A stretch of 64,000 nt of DNA from the NCBI GenBank assembly GCA_046351415.1, contig JAXLYO010000018.1, positions 35,357-99,356 on the forward strand. Reading direction: 5' to 3'. Made by a program: the position numbers and the translations under genes. This document shows, piece by piece, positions 36,135-45,547 of the stretch; positions within the stretch are counted from its first letter, which is position 1, and every line of letters starts with the position of its first letter. The notes below the pieces were generated by a model. That model saw nothing but the letters and a program-made list of their open reading frames with translations. It did not search any database and was not told where the DNA came from. This stretch comes from JABFRG01 sp046351415. Lineage in GTDB: Bacteria; Myxococcota_A; Polyangia; Polyangiales; Polyangiaceae.

Positions 36135-37280
36135 ATGCGATTTGCCACCACTCGATTCGAAAGCATCCGTCCCTTGTTCCCATCGCGCACCGTCGCGGGG
36201 CTCATGCTCGGCGGCGCCCTGGTCCTCGCCTGCGCGAGCGACGATGGCGCCGAGCACGCCGCGGACGAAGGGGATGCACGGGACCCGAACGCTACGCTTG
36301 CGACAGGCGACGAACGGGATCCTGAAGGCGACCCCGGAGAAGGCACGTCTGCGAATGCCCTCGTGACGACGGGTAAGGACGCTGGAGCGGACGCGAAGAC
36401 CGATGCAAAGGGGGACGGCAGTACCCCTCGTGACGCAGGCAACACACGCGACGCCAGCATGTTGCCGCGGGATGCAGGTGCAGACGCGAGACCGGATGGG
36501 GGTATCGTCGGCACGGCAGGGTGCGGCAAGGCTGCCACGAGCGGCGCCTCGTCGAAGACCATCACGATCGGTGCGCTGAATCGAACGTTCATTCTCTCGA
36601 TTCCTGCGGGCTACAACGCCGCGCGTCCCTACCCGCTCGTCTTTGGTTGGCACGGACAAAGCGGTACCGCCGCACACTTCCGCGCCGGTGACACCACCTA
36701 CGCGGGCCACGGCGGGGGCGTGGAGGATGCCGCGGCAAACCGGGCCATCTTCGTGTACCCCCAAGGAACGGTTCGTGAAGCCAACAAGACGGGTTGGAAG
36801 ATCGGGACGGGCATCGACCTCGACTTCTTCGACGCGCTCGTGACCAAGCTCTCAGCCGACCTTTGCGTGGATGCTACACGCATCTTCAGTTTTGGCTACA
36901 GCTACGGCGCCCGCATGTCGAATCAGCTAGCGTGCATGCGCCCGAACGTTCTCCGCGCGATCGCCTCCGTGGCCGGCTACATCGGGACGAATGGCACGCA
37001 GAACATCGGTACCTGCACGCCTGGTGCGGTTGGCACGTGGTTCCACACCTCGGACGACGACAACGTCGTGCCAGCGACCTGGGGAAAGACGACGCGAGAC
37101 TACTGGCACGATGCCCACACGTGCACGAACGCGACCATGGTGGGAAGCCCCACTTCCTGCGTCTCCTATCAGGGCTGCGATGCGGGCTCGCCCCTCACCT
37201 TCTGCAACCCCACGGGCTACAAACATGCGTGGCCCGCATACGCCGAAGCCGCCATCTGGAAGTTCTTCGCCGCCTTTTGA
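36135..37280 (+). CDS. secreted CE1-type esterase / polyhydroxybutyrate depolymerase-like lipoprotein, 381 aa
   Basis: The ATG at 36135 follows GGTGGGA. A signal peptide with a lipobox-like LVLAC is followed by an acidic Asp/Ala/Gly linker to about residue 130. The C-terminal ~250 residues are a serine esterase of the PHB-depolymerase/feruloyl-esterase (LpqC, CE1) kind. RPYPLVFGWHGQSGTA gives the oxyanion region, SFGYSYGARMSNQLA the nucleophile Ser near residue 255, TSDDDNVVPA a likely Asp, and GYKHAWPAY the His. Several cysteines in the catalytic domain suggest disulfides. Substrates could be polyesters or plant esters; the sequence does not decide. Confidence 0.85.
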   Translation: MRFATTRFESIRPLFPSRTVAGLMLGGALVLACASDDGAEHAADEGDARDPNATLATGDERDPEGDPGEGTSANALVTTGKDAGADAKTDAKGDGSTPRDAGNTRDASMLPRDAGADARPDGGIVGTAGCGKAATSGASSKTITIGALNRTFILSIPAGYNAARPYPLVFGWHGQSGTAAHFRAGDTTYAGHGGGVEDAAANRAIFVYPQGTVREANKTGWKIGTGIDLDFFDALVTKLSADLCVDATRIFSFGYSYGARMSNQLACMRPNVLRAIASVAGYIGTNGTQNIGTCTPGAVGTWFHTSDDDNVVPATWGKTTRDYWHDAHTCTNATMVGSPTSCVSYQGCDAGSPLTFCNPTGYKHAWPAYAEAAIWKFFAAF

Positions 37281-37478
37281 GGGAAGACGGGGTTCTCCCT
37301 TCCCCCGCCGGATGGCGACTGGTGAGGGTGGGCCCCACTGCTGCCTCGAGCCATCGGTCCGAGCGTGCGAGCCATCAACAGCCGATGACGCGCCATCGGA
37401 ATCTCTGCGACATTTGCCTGCAATTGCCCCGTGTCCACGTTCCCTTCGTGCGGCACAACGCTTGCTAAACGGGAAGGG

Positions 37479-38327
37479 ATGTCCTTTCTGCGATTCGGTG
37501 CACCTCTGTTCGTCGCGTGTACGTTGTTCGCCGCCTCCGCCGAGGCCAAGCCGGGCTTCAGCGGCTACGCCGGAATCGGCAATCAAACGTGCGGAGCCTG
37601 TCACGGCGGTGGTGCAGTCCCCACGGTCTCTTTCAAGACAGCCCCCACGACCCTCGCGCGCGGACAAAGCGGCGCCTTCACCTTCTCTGTCGTCGGATCG
37701 CTCGCTCGCACCACGATGGATATCGCAGCGCTCGACGCCAACGGTCTCACGGTAGCGCTCACGCCCGACAACACGACCACCAAGTCCTCGGCTGGCGACG
37801 TCATCCCCCAGGGCAACTACTTCGCCGGGGCCAGCAAAGACTATTCGTTCACGCTCACGCCTCCTGCGAACGCCGTGTCCCCCGTGACGATCTACGCCGT
37901 GGGCATGGCGACCAACGGGAGCGGTACGGGTGGCGATGGCGTCGCGAAGACGACCATCCAAGTGGCGCTGACTGGACAGATCGGCGGCGCCGACGCGGGC
38001 GCCGGTGGGAGCGATGCTGGGGGGAGCAAGCCCGATGGTGGCACGACGAGCAGCGGCGGCACGAGCAGCGGCGCAACGAGCTCGAGTTCATCTGGCGGAG
38101 CGAGCAGCAGCGGGGGCACATCGAGTAGCTCGGGCACCTCTGGCACCTCCGGAGGGGCCGAAGGCGGTGACGCCGGTGACTCGAACAGCGGAGCCGGACC
38201 CGAGGACGAGTTCAGCGATGGTGCCGGGGGCTGCTCGGTGGGAGGTTCTTCATCGCGAGACGCGGCGGGAATCTTCGGGCTCCTCATCGTGTTCGTCGCA
38301 TGGGCTCGTCGCCTCCGTCGCTCGTAG
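37479..38327 (+). CDS. exported CxxCH protein with MYXO-CTERM-like tail (choice-of-anchor V type), 282 aa
   Basis: The ATG at 37479 follows GGGAAGGG and opens a signal peptide ending near ASAEA. At the mature N-terminus is GNQTCGACHGGG, a CxxCH motif of the kind that binds haem c, then a ~130-residue beta-sandwich (GQSGAFTFSVVGSLAR, DYSFTLTPPANAV). This matches proteins called choice-of-anchor V. A long Ser/Gly linker from residue ~170 leads to GGCSVGGSSSRDAAG, a hydrophobic helix and a basic end, the MYXO-CTERM sorting pattern. The protein is probably anchored at the cell surface. Haem attachment is plausible but unproven. Confidence 0.82.
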   Translation: MSFLRFGAPLFVACTLFAASAEAKPGFSGYAGIGNQTCGACHGGGAVPTVSFKTAPTTLARGQSGAFTFSVVGSLARTTMDIAALDANGLTVALTPDNTTTKSSAGDVIPQGNYFAGASKDYSFTLTPPANAVSPVTIYAVGMATNGSGTGGDGVAKTTIQVALTGQIGGADAGAGGSDAGGSKPDGGTTSSGGTSSGATSSSSSGGASSSGGTSSSSGTSGTSGGAEGGDAGDSNSGAGPEDEFSDGAGGCSVGGSSSRDAAGIFGLLIVFVAWARRLRRS

Positions 38328-38385
38328 CCTTCGCGGCTCTTGGTCTGCGTCACTCGTAGACCGATCGAAAGCACGAAAAGGGAAA

Positions 38386-38417
38386 CGGCGCGCCTTCCTT
38401 CTCTGGAAAGCGCGCCG
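38386..38417 (-). terminator. hairpin terminator between convergent genes
   Basis: CGGCGCGC (38386-38393) pairs with GCGCGCCG (38410-38417). On the minus strand the stem is followed by TTTCCCTTTTCG, so it best serves the lipoprotein gene ending at 38451. Confidence 0.7.
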
Positions 38418-38450
38418 CTTTGGCGCCTCGATCGATGTGCTTCGCGCCGC

Positions 38451-39362
38451 TCAGCAGCCCTCTTCGAGCTTCGCCAGCGATACCTTGTACGCCTGGCGCG
38501 AGACGAGCTCGAAGGTGGCCGTACGCATCTGCGCGTTGAACGGCGCACTCCGGTTATGGCCCGGGTCGGCCACAGGGTCCTTGCGATAGTTGCAAGCTCC
38601 CCGCGACGTGAGTGCCTTGCGGCCTGCCGCCACCCCAGCATTGTAATAGTAGGTCGCCCAGTAGTACTGAGCGAGCGGCCCCGCTTTCTTGAGCGCCGCT
38701 GAGTCTGACAGCGCTTGGGCGAGCATCATCGCGAAAATGGCCGCCGAGGTCCCGACCGCGTCTTCGATGTTCGCATTGTAGAAGTCGAGGACGATCTCGT
38801 GCTTCTCGTTTTCCCTGAAGACGAGGTCGCCATCGTCGTTCCAGTAGGTGCCGTCGTACGTTTGGGAGTTCTTGCCCCACCCCCGGTTCCTCGCATCCCA
38901 GGTCTTCTTGAAGTACGGGGGCGACCAATCGAGCCACGTGGGGAGCGTCTCTTCGTGAAAGTCGACGCCGACACTCGTGAAGGTTCCGATCTTGTTCATG
39001 CGCTCATCGTCGATTTGGTTGACCATGTGCGGCGCAAGCCCCTCGAGCAGCGTGCTCGTCGCGACGAACGAGTCGTTGAAGCGCGTGAGCGTTCCCTTGA
39101 AGGCGGCAAAGCGATTGGCCTTGGCGACAGCTGCAATCCTCCCCGCTGTCACGGCTTTGAGAAACCTCTTCTCCGTCGCATTCGACCCGTCGACCAACGA
39201 CGAATAGGACCGCGGTCTCGCGTTCCAGCGGTCCGTGATCTCTTTGACGAGCCCTCCCTCGTCGAGATTGTCTTCCTGCGGCGGAGAGCCACCGTCCGTA
39301 TCCGAGCTGCAACCACTCAACATCGATACTGTCGCGAATGCGACGAAGATCCACTTTCTCAT
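38451..39362 (-). CDS. lipoprotein, 303 aa, function unknown
   Basis: Signal MRKWIFVAFATVSML with lipobox MLSGC at about Cys18. The mature protein is mostly helical and aromatic-rich, with segments such as PTWLDWSPPYFKKTWDARN, EIVLDFYNANIEDA and AQYYWATYYYNAGVAAG. The C-terminus ends on a Cys (LEEGC), with another Cys in RGACNYRKD. No family or catalytic motif is recognised. It has its own terminator downstream and is separated by ~170 bp from the large lipoprotein gene on the same strand, so it may be a separate unit. Confidence 0.72.
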   Translation of the reverse strand: MRKWIFVAFATVSMLSGCSSDTDGGSPPQEDNLDEGGLVKEITDRWNARPRSYSSLVDGSNATEKRFLKAVTAGRIAAVAKANRFAAFKGTLTRFNDSFVATSTLLEGLAPHMVNQIDDERMNKIGTFTSVGVDFHEETLPTWLDWSPPYFKKTWDARNRGWGKNSQTYDGTYWNDDGDLVFRENEKHEIVLDFYNANIEDAVGTSAAIFAMMLAQALSDSAALKKAGPLAQYYWATYYYNAGVAAGRKALTSRGACNYRKDPVADPGHNRSAPFNAQMRTATFELVSRQAYKVSLAKLEEGC

Positions 39363-39536
39363 GCTCTCTAGCCTTTACATGTCACGTGCCAGGGGTCTCC
39401 GCGTGCCACTCAACCAGCATCGCGGTGACCCTCACTTCCATTTTCCATTCACGGCGGCATTCGAGGTCACACCGGCGCACATTCACACTGAGCACTTCGT
39501 GTATCCGAGCGGATAACGCGCGCCCCACCTCCGCTC

Positions 39537-42500
39537 TCAATTGGGGAGCGAAGCAAACGGCATGATCCGCTTGGGGGGCATCTGCGGCGTCGTTCCGAGA
39601 AGCAAGTCGTCGAGCGACCCATCAGACCATGCGGATGTGAACGGCAGGAGAACCGAATTCTTGCGCTTCGGCGGACCACCCCAAAGTTTGGGGTAGAAGA
39701 ACATGGGCTGCCTCCGCGGGTCGATGCGCGCCCACTTCGAGGGTGATGGGTCGTCCAAATAGGGCGTCCCGTCTGCGTGGAATGAACCCGGGTCGAGTGC
39801 CTTCGAACGCAAGCCGGGGACGGGGTCCGCGAACGTCGTATGGCAGCTCGTGCAGAATGCAACGGAGCGAAAGTCCGGCCTTGGCTTGTTCGGAACGATG
39901 TTCTTGTCGGCAATGCCGAGCGCTTCTCCGCGAACACATCCCGCGAGCGCACTCCGATGCACGGTACTTCCGCAGTTCGCGTTGAGATACGCCTCTCGCG
40001 CAAAGTCGGTACCGGTTCCGACACCTTCTGTGTCGACGACTTCATCGTGACGGAAGTCCATCTGCTCGCACACAGGCTGCGTCTGCCCCGCCGGAATGCG
40101 TTGAGACCCGAGCGCGAGATTGCACACGAACTCCTTGGTCGTCGAGGTGGTCAGTTCTTCCTGTTCGAGCTCGTAGACGCGCAATTCGTCTATCCACGCG
40201 CGCACGGGTTTGATGGATCCCTCGGTTGCACCGACCGCCATGGTCCCCTCGATGGCGGGGCCACCACACGACTGTGTGTCGGTCTGGCAGAGGCTCGGCG
40301 AGCAAGTCGTCATCGGATAGAGCGGCGCACCATGTTTGCAGAAGACCGCGCGCGTCTGGTGGTCCATGCAGTGAAGCCCTTGCGAGAGACCCGCACACGA
40401 TTCGTTGGCTTCACTCGGAAGCGGGAGCTCCGCGAAGTCAGCGAGCCATGGCGTGACCACGCTGCCCACAGGCGTGCCATCGATGTACACCGTCACTTTG
40501 CGGCCTGGACGCGAAGCGAGTATGGGGCCACCACCGCGCGCTTCACCGACTCCGCCGCCAGGAAGGGCTTCTGCCTCGGCTGCCTCCATGTCATCGGCTC
40601 GCGGCGTGAACGGCGCCGTACCAAACTCGAGGCCGAGATGTACGTAGCGGCCATTCGCCGTGGCGGTATCGCTGATCGCAAAGGTTCTTTGTGTGCCTGA
40701 CTTCGCTCGAAACGTGAGCATTCCCTTGCGCCAGAGGACCTTGGATTTGTCGCCGAAGGTGTAGAGGACGCGGCTGTCGTTGTTCTCGCTGCGCGAATCG
40801 ACCCAAAGCCCGAGCAAGAACCTCGGAAGTCGCGGGGGCATCTTCTTCACGAGGACGTGGTCGTTCTTTCCGTCGAGGAAGATCCCCCGGCCGATTGCCC
40901 CACCCTCTGCGACCGGCAACGGAAAGGCCCCGCCGCGGAGCTCCAGCGTGGGAGCGGCGTCTCGTGTCGCTGCATTCTGCAACTTGGGAGTACGCTTGAA
41001 CACGTGCAGCCGCGTCACGGGGTCCATCGTGAAGCCGTTTTCGTAGGTCCAGTGATCGCCGAGGTCTTGCGGCGTCTCCTCCGCGGGAATCTTGTAGAGC
41101 GGAGCGTTCATGTGGGCGACGACCCACGCTCCCTTCCGCAGGTACTCGTCGAACACGACCTCCGCATTGCGCACGGTCGTCGAGCTCGCCGTCCACACCA
41201 CATCGAATGGTGACAGTGGATTGAAGGCTTCGTAGCCATTCAAGGCATTCTCGAGCGAGTTGACGAGTGCCGTGCCCGCGGGACGGATGTTCGTGGGCGG
41301 CGAATTCTCGAAAAGGTCGACCGCAAAGCGCCTATTGCGATAGCCCGCCGAATCGTTCAAGGCGAAGGACCAGTCGGTCTGATTGAGACCGTTGTCGACG
41401 ACGATCATTTTGCCACGCGTCCACGAGCCGACGACGACGACTGCGACGCCGTTGCCCTTGTTGATCTGGTACTCGGCCGTAGGCTTTCCGTGTTCGCTCC
41501 ACGTTTCACCGGGGTTCTGGACCCACGTGGCGTTGTATCCGTTTTGTGCTCCCCCTGCGGGAAACATGAGGTTGTTTCCCTTGTGATCAACCCAGGGATA
41601 GCCTCCAGTCACCTTCGCACCTGGCGGGTACGGCGTGCCCTGCGTGTCGCGGATGGGGTACTTCGCGAAACCGTAGGTGCTATTCACGAGCGGGTCGGTG
41701 TACGCCATGCTGATGGGCTTGAACTCGCGGAACCCCCGCGCATCACAGGGCCCCAGCGCGTTGTACGAGTACATGAGTCCTTGCGCGTAGTCCTGGGTGA
41801 ATAGAACGCGACCATCGGCGGTCGTCGCGGGCTCCAGGAACGAGTGACTCTTGTTGATGCCTCCGTCGTTCCCGTTCTGGACGCCATTCCACGAGTGACT
41901 GACCCCCGGCTGCGTGTAAAATACATAGTTCTCGGGTGGCAGAAGCACTTTCTGGTCATCGAGGTAAGCGCACCATTTGGGCGCCGATGCTTGCTTGCAT
42001 GCAGAGAGCGCTGCTGTCATGGCCGCCGGACCGCTGTTCGGGTCCGCAATGCCCGGCGCGATGGCGTATTCGGACTTCGGCGGCAAGTCGGGGAAGTTGG
42101 CGGCTGCACTCCTCGGATACATCCAAAGCTCGACGGGAAGTTCGTTCTGCGTCTGATTGCTCGAGACGACGCGCTTGCCGCCCCCCGCGAAGACCGTGAG
42201 AGCCAAGCTTCGAAGCTCCCACTTGTACTCACTGTCGACCGAATGAATCAGCGTGAGGTTGTAGCACTCGCCATCGATGAAGGGCCCGCCCGGTGTCGCT
42301 TGCGCTCGGCACGCACGCGGCTCCGATGTGCCCTGCGCATCCCCCTCCTTGCACAGGTCCCAGTTGATGGTGCTCACTTGCGTCGCGGCGTTGCCGCCGG
42401 GCGCGGGAGTCTGACTCATCCACGAATCCAGCTGCGCCTGCGGAAAGCGATGTTTACCTGGGCGCGCGTCGAAGCGAAGCACGTCGTGCACGTTGACGTC

Positions 42501-42962
42501 TGCGCGCACGAATCGGCGTTCCGGATCGGCATAGGCCACGAACCCTACGCCGACGTTCTCTGGTGTGAGATACGTGAGTGAATGTTCGGCGGTCGCGATG
42601 CGCCCGTCCATGGACGTCCGGTGTGGTGGGAGCTGGAGGGTCTGCCCACTTTGCGCCTTCCGCGCATCGAAGTTCTTCGTCTTGTCGGTATTCGTCGCAT
42701 TGCGGTCGTTCGACTGCCCCCGCGGACGAACATGACTGCGACGGATGCTCGGGACGGGCGGCTTCTCTGCGTTGATGCAGTTCTCCGTCTTCGAGAAGTC
42801 GTCGGGACACGCGGGAACCGTGGATCGGATGCTCGTCAACGCGCTTCCCGGCGCACCGCCATCCCCACTCCCCAGTCGTGTGCTGTCGCTCGACGTGACT
42901 TCAGATTCACTGCTGCAGCCAACGAGCCCTATGGCGACGAGGAGAAAACAAGAACGCTTCAC
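39537..42962 (-). CDS. large lipoprotein with LamG-like domain and C-terminal CxxCH motif, 1141 aa
   Basis: GTG at 42962 follows AAAGGG and begins a signal with lipobox LVGC at about Cys16; the ATG further upstream would place the signal internally. Residues ~100-690 are beta-rich and unlike known families to my eye. Around residues 700-860 lies a concanavalin/LamG-like domain (LLGLWVDSRSENNDSRVLYTF to KVTVYIDGTPVGSV). It is interrupted by a Cys-rich insert containing CAGLSQGLHCMDHQ. Near residue 1036, FCTSCHTTFADP provides a CxxCH haem-c-type motif. The order LamG then CxxCH recalls secreted cytochrome-containing proteins. No partner redox gene is adjacent. Confidence 0.8.
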   Translation of the reverse strand: MKRSCFLLVAIGLVGCSSESEVTSSDSTRLGSGDGGAPGSALTSIRSTVPACPDDFSKTENCINAEKPPVPSIRRSHVRPRGQSNDRNATNTDKTKNFDARKAQSGQTLQLPPHRTSMDGRIATAEHSLTYLTPENVGVGFVAYADPERRFVRADVNVHDVLRFDARPGKHRFPQAQLDSWMSQTPAPGGNAATQVSTINWDLCKEGDAQGTSEPRACRAQATPGGPFIDGECYNLTLIHSVDSEYKWELRSLALTVFAGGGKRVVSSNQTQNELPVELWMYPRSAAANFPDLPPKSEYAIAPGIADPNSGPAAMTAALSACKQASAPKWCAYLDDQKVLLPPENYVFYTQPGVSHSWNGVQNGNDGGINKSHSFLEPATTADGRVLFTQDYAQGLMYSYNALGPCDARGFREFKPISMAYTDPLVNSTYGFAKYPIRDTQGTPYPPGAKVTGGYPWVDHKGNNLMFPAGGAQNGYNATWVQNPGETWSEHGKPTAEYQINKGNGVAVVVVGSWTRGKMIVVDNGLNQTDWSFALNDSAGYRNRRFAVDLFENSPPTNIRPAGTALVNSLENALNGYEAFNPLSPFDVVWTASSTTVRNAEVVFDEYLRKGAWVVAHMNAPLYKIPAEETPQDLGDHWTYENGFTMDPVTRLHVFKRTPKLQNAATRDAAPTLELRGGAFPLPVAEGGAIGRGIFLDGKNDHVLVKKMPPRLPRFLLGLWVDSRSENNDSRVLYTFGDKSKVLWRKGMLTFRAKSGTQRTFAISDTATANGRYVHLGLEFGTAPFTPRADDMEAAEAEALPGGGVGEARGGGPILASRPGRKVTVYIDGTPVGSVVTPWLADFAELPLPSEANESCAGLSQGLHCMDHQTRAVFCKHGAPLYPMTTCSPSLCQTDTQSCGGPAIEGTMAVGATEGSIKPVRAWIDELRVYELEQEELTTSTTKEFVCNLALGSQRIPAGQTQPVCEQMDFRHDEVVDTEGVGTGTDFAREAYLNANCGSTVHRSALAGCVRGEALGIADKNIVPNKPRPDFRSVAFCTSCHTTFADPVPGLRSKALDPGSFHADGTPYLDDPSPSKWARIDPRRQPMFFYPKLWGGPPKRKNSVLLPFTSAWSDGSLDDLLLGTTPQMPPKRIMPFASLPN

Positions 42963-43277
42963 GACAACCCTTTCGAAACGACGGCACGAATTGCGCCTCG
43001 GTGCCATTTAGTCTTTGCACAAGATTTTGACACCGCACGCCACTTTTGTGACTTTTCGCGCCAGACATTTCTTATTTCATGCACTTAGATCGTGCCAAAG
43101 GTCCGATTTGAAGGTGGTCGCGGCCCCCCGACCGGGTCAAAGTGAACTCGGCCTTCCGCTTTTTTATATGCACGATGCACGTATTTGTCCCCAAGCGCTC
43201 CACGTCTGAATGAAGGGCGCCACCGACGCATCGGAGTCGAACTCCGGGCTCATGCGATGACCGAAAGGACCTTTCTT
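42963..43277. other. divergent intergenic region between two exported-protein genes
   Basis: A relatively A/T-rich segment (for example around 43015-43085) that must hold the promoters of both flanking genes. A TTGACA at 43027-43032 has no convincing -10 partner at 16-18 bp, so no promoter is called. No gene or repeat is seen. Confidence 0.45.
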
Positions 43278-44789
43278 ATGCCTCGTCCCCTCTCTCGATC
43301 CCGTTTTCCTCTACTCGTTCTTCTTCCGATCTCGATCTTCGCTCCGGTGTTTGCGTGTAGCGACGCAGACGTGCCGGCCACCGTGCAGAAACCCACGCCG
43401 GTGCTGACGGATGCGGCCACGGATACGAGCGTAGAGGTGCCGGATGCAGAATTCGACGCCGGGCCGGATGCCGCGCCCTACGAAGGTCCTGCCCCCTACG
43501 ATGGTGGTCCCACCGTCAAACCCCAAGTCGTCGACCTCGGCATCGTCGCCAGCGGCGTCCCCATCTCCGTGCAGATTCCAGCGAAGGCCCTCGGCTTCCA
43601 CGTCATGGTCGAATCGTCGGTCCCCTCCGAACTCCTCGCCATCACGTCCGTGCAGGCACCGAATGGAGAGTTCTTCCACGACAAGGCAACTCCCGCCGGC
43701 GGTGATCACCCGACGAGCGAAACCATCCTCGGCTCGACAGCCGCGGTTCAAGTTCCCCAGCGTGCGTTCAGCCAAGACACGGTCGAGCAAGGTACGTGGA
43801 AGGTAGTCTTCGCGGGCCCCGGCACACTGAGAGCCAAGGTGCAGATTCAGACGACGCCGGATGGTGTGTTCCACGGGGGCAACTTGAACCTCAACGTGTA
43901 TCTTCCCGCCGGACTCGAGCTAGGTGGCAAGAGTGGCATCACGGCGAAGAACGCGTATGCGAACTCGGAAGTCCGCGGTCGCATCGATGGGTTCTTCGCA
44001 GCCATTTGGCAGCTCTACGGGCTGCGCAACGGCACGGTGCGCTTCTTCGACATTCCGAGCAAGTTCCGCGAAATCGAAGACAACGATCTCTTGACGGTCT
44101 TCAAGGAATCGAAGGTTGCGCCGCACGGTCAAGCGATCAACATCGTCCTGAGCCAGGTAGGAAACGAGGGGTTTTGGTGGGGGATCGCCGCCGGCGTGCC
44201 GGGCGCCGCGAATAGCCCTGGCAACGATCAATCGGGTCTGGCCCTCGCATCGGTCCCCGAAGCCTCGGCCGACATGGAAGCGTGGGTGCTCGCGCACGAG
44301 GCGGGACACTTCATGGGACTCAACCACACGACTGAGTTCGAAGGCGGCGTAGCGGACCCCCTGCCGGACACCCCTCGCTGCACCACGATCGAAAATGGTG
44401 ACCTCGAGTCGTGCCCCGACTTTTCCAACATCATGTTCCCATCTGGCGCGGTGTCCCCACCCATCGTCACGTCGCCAAATCAGAGGCGCGTCGTTCGCGG
44501 GTCGCCGATGATCGAAGCATTTGCAGGCGGACCAGCGCCGTCCGCACTGCTCCCTCCGGCGCTCGGCCAGTGGAATCCAGGTGTCCTCGACTTCGGGCGC
44601 CTTTTCGGCCACGCCGGGCAACCGCTCTCGCGCGCAGAGCGCCTCGTGCTCGCCGCGTCGTGCGGTCACGCCTCTCATCGAAGCTTGCGGATCCCGGCTG
44701 CACAGCGTAGCGACGTCACGCGCATCGCGAACGACCCGCATGCCGCCAAGCCGATGCAAGGTGCCGCGCGCCGTCTTCTCGCGAAGTAG
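43278..44789 (+). CDS. metzincin-type zinc metalloprotease lipoprotein, 503 aa
   Basis: The ATG at 43278 (MPRPLSRSRFPLL) is chosen because AAAGGA lies eight bases before it; a further ATG sits seven codons upstream. The signal ends with a lipobox-like FAC, followed by an Asp/Ala/Pro linker. A beta-rich pro- or adhesion-like region covers residues ~80-230. The catalytic motif LAHEAGHFMGLNHTTEFEG near residue 340 is the extended HExxHxxGxxH zinc site of metzincins. It is followed by a Cys-containing segment (PRCTTIENGDLESC) and MFPSG, the position of the Met-turn. The C-terminal ~60 residues end in a basic tail. An exported protease; targets unknown. Confidence 0.87.
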   Translation: MPRPLSRSRFPLLVLLPISIFAPVFACSDADVPATVQKPTPVLTDAATDTSVEVPDAEFDAGPDAAPYEGPAPYDGGPTVKPQVVDLGIVASGVPISVQIPAKALGFHVMVESSVPSELLAITSVQAPNGEFFHDKATPAGGDHPTSETILGSTAAVQVPQRAFSQDTVEQGTWKVVFAGPGTLRAKVQIQTTPDGVFHGGNLNLNVYLPAGLELGGKSGITAKNAYANSEVRGRIDGFFAAIWQLYGLRNGTVRFFDIPSKFREIEDNDLLTVFKESKVAPHGQAINIVLSQVGNEGFWWGIAAGVPGAANSPGNDQSGLALASVPEASADMEAWVLAHEAGHFMGLNHTTEFEGGVADPLPDTPRCTTIENGDLESCPDFSNIMFPSGAVSPPIVTSPNQRRVVRGSPMIEAFAGGPAPSALLPPALGQWNPGVLDFGRLFGHAGQPLSRAERLVLAASCGHASHRSLRIPAAQRSDVTRIANDPHAAKPMQGAARRLLAK

Positions 44790-44861
44790 CGCCGAGCGGC
44801 GCGTCAGAAGTTTCCCCAGGGCCCGCCCGCTGCGGCATCATGTACGCCGTCGAGCGACGTG

Positions 44862-45449
44862 ATGAGCGAGCAGCGAAAACGAATCCTGATTCTGAACGGA
44901 CATCCGGATGCGGAAAGCTTCTGCTCCGCATTGCATGCAGCCTACAAGGAAGGGGCCCTGGCCTCCGGGGCCGAGGTCGAAGAGCTCGTGCTGCGTGACC
45001 TCTCCTTCCAGGTCAACCTCGAGCACGGCTATCGAAAACGGACTGAGCTCGAGCCGGACCTCGTGCGCGCTCAGGAGCTCATTCGTTGGGCAGAGCACAT
45101 CGTGGTCATCCACCCCGTTTGGTGGGGCTCGTACCCTGCCCTCATGAAGGGTTTCCTCGACCGCGTCTTCTTGCCGGGCTTCTTCTTCCGCAAGCACCCA
45201 AACTCCACGCGCACCGACAAGCTCCTCACCGGCCGCTCCGCGCGCATCATCTATACGCTCGACACGCCGCGCATCCTCTGGTGGCTTGCCGGTCGTCCTT
45301 CCTACATGGCGCTCAAATGGATCACGCTTGGCTATTGCGGCGTGTCGCCCATTCGCGGCACGGCCATTGGCATCGTCCGCTTGTCGGATGAACGGTGGCG
45401 CAAGAATTGGATCGAACGCGTCCGAAAACTGGGCGCGCGAAGGGGCTGA
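44862..45449 (+). CDS. NAD(P)H dehydrogenase (quinone) family flavoprotein, 195 aa
   Basis: A flavodoxin-fold oxidoreductase. ILILNGHPDAESFCSAL is the FMN/FAD phosphate-binding start, and HIVVIHPVWWGSYPALMKGF is the family's central signature (as in MdaB, KefF and NQO1 relatives), followed by LDRVFLPGFFF. TGRSARIIYTLDTPR is the third conserved strand. The ATG at 44862 is used; a GTG immediately before it is possible. It likely reduces quinones with NAD(P)H. It lies just upstream of the peptide-export operon but on its own, with a 98-bp gap, so a link to that cluster is not implied. Confidence 0.88.
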   Translation: MSEQRKRILILNGHPDAESFCSALHAAYKEGALASGAEVEELVLRDLSFQVNLEHGYRKRTELEPDLVRAQELIRWAEHIVVIHPVWWGSYPALMKGFLDRVFLPGFFFRKHPNSTRTDKLLTGRSARIIYTLDTPRILWWLAGRPSYMALKWITLGYCGVSPIRGTAIGIVRLSDERWRKNWIERVRKLGARRG

Positions 45450-45547
45450 CCCGGGTCCACTCGCCCCCCCGCACTTCACAGCCATAGGAGCGTCTCGCTT
45501 GGGTGAAGCGCGCGAAACCTTTGGGTCTTGCGCCTAGAGCGATCCTG

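Noticed and set aside
43027..43055. Sigma-70-type promoter starting with TTGACA
   Set aside because: No acceptable -10 element at the right spacing.
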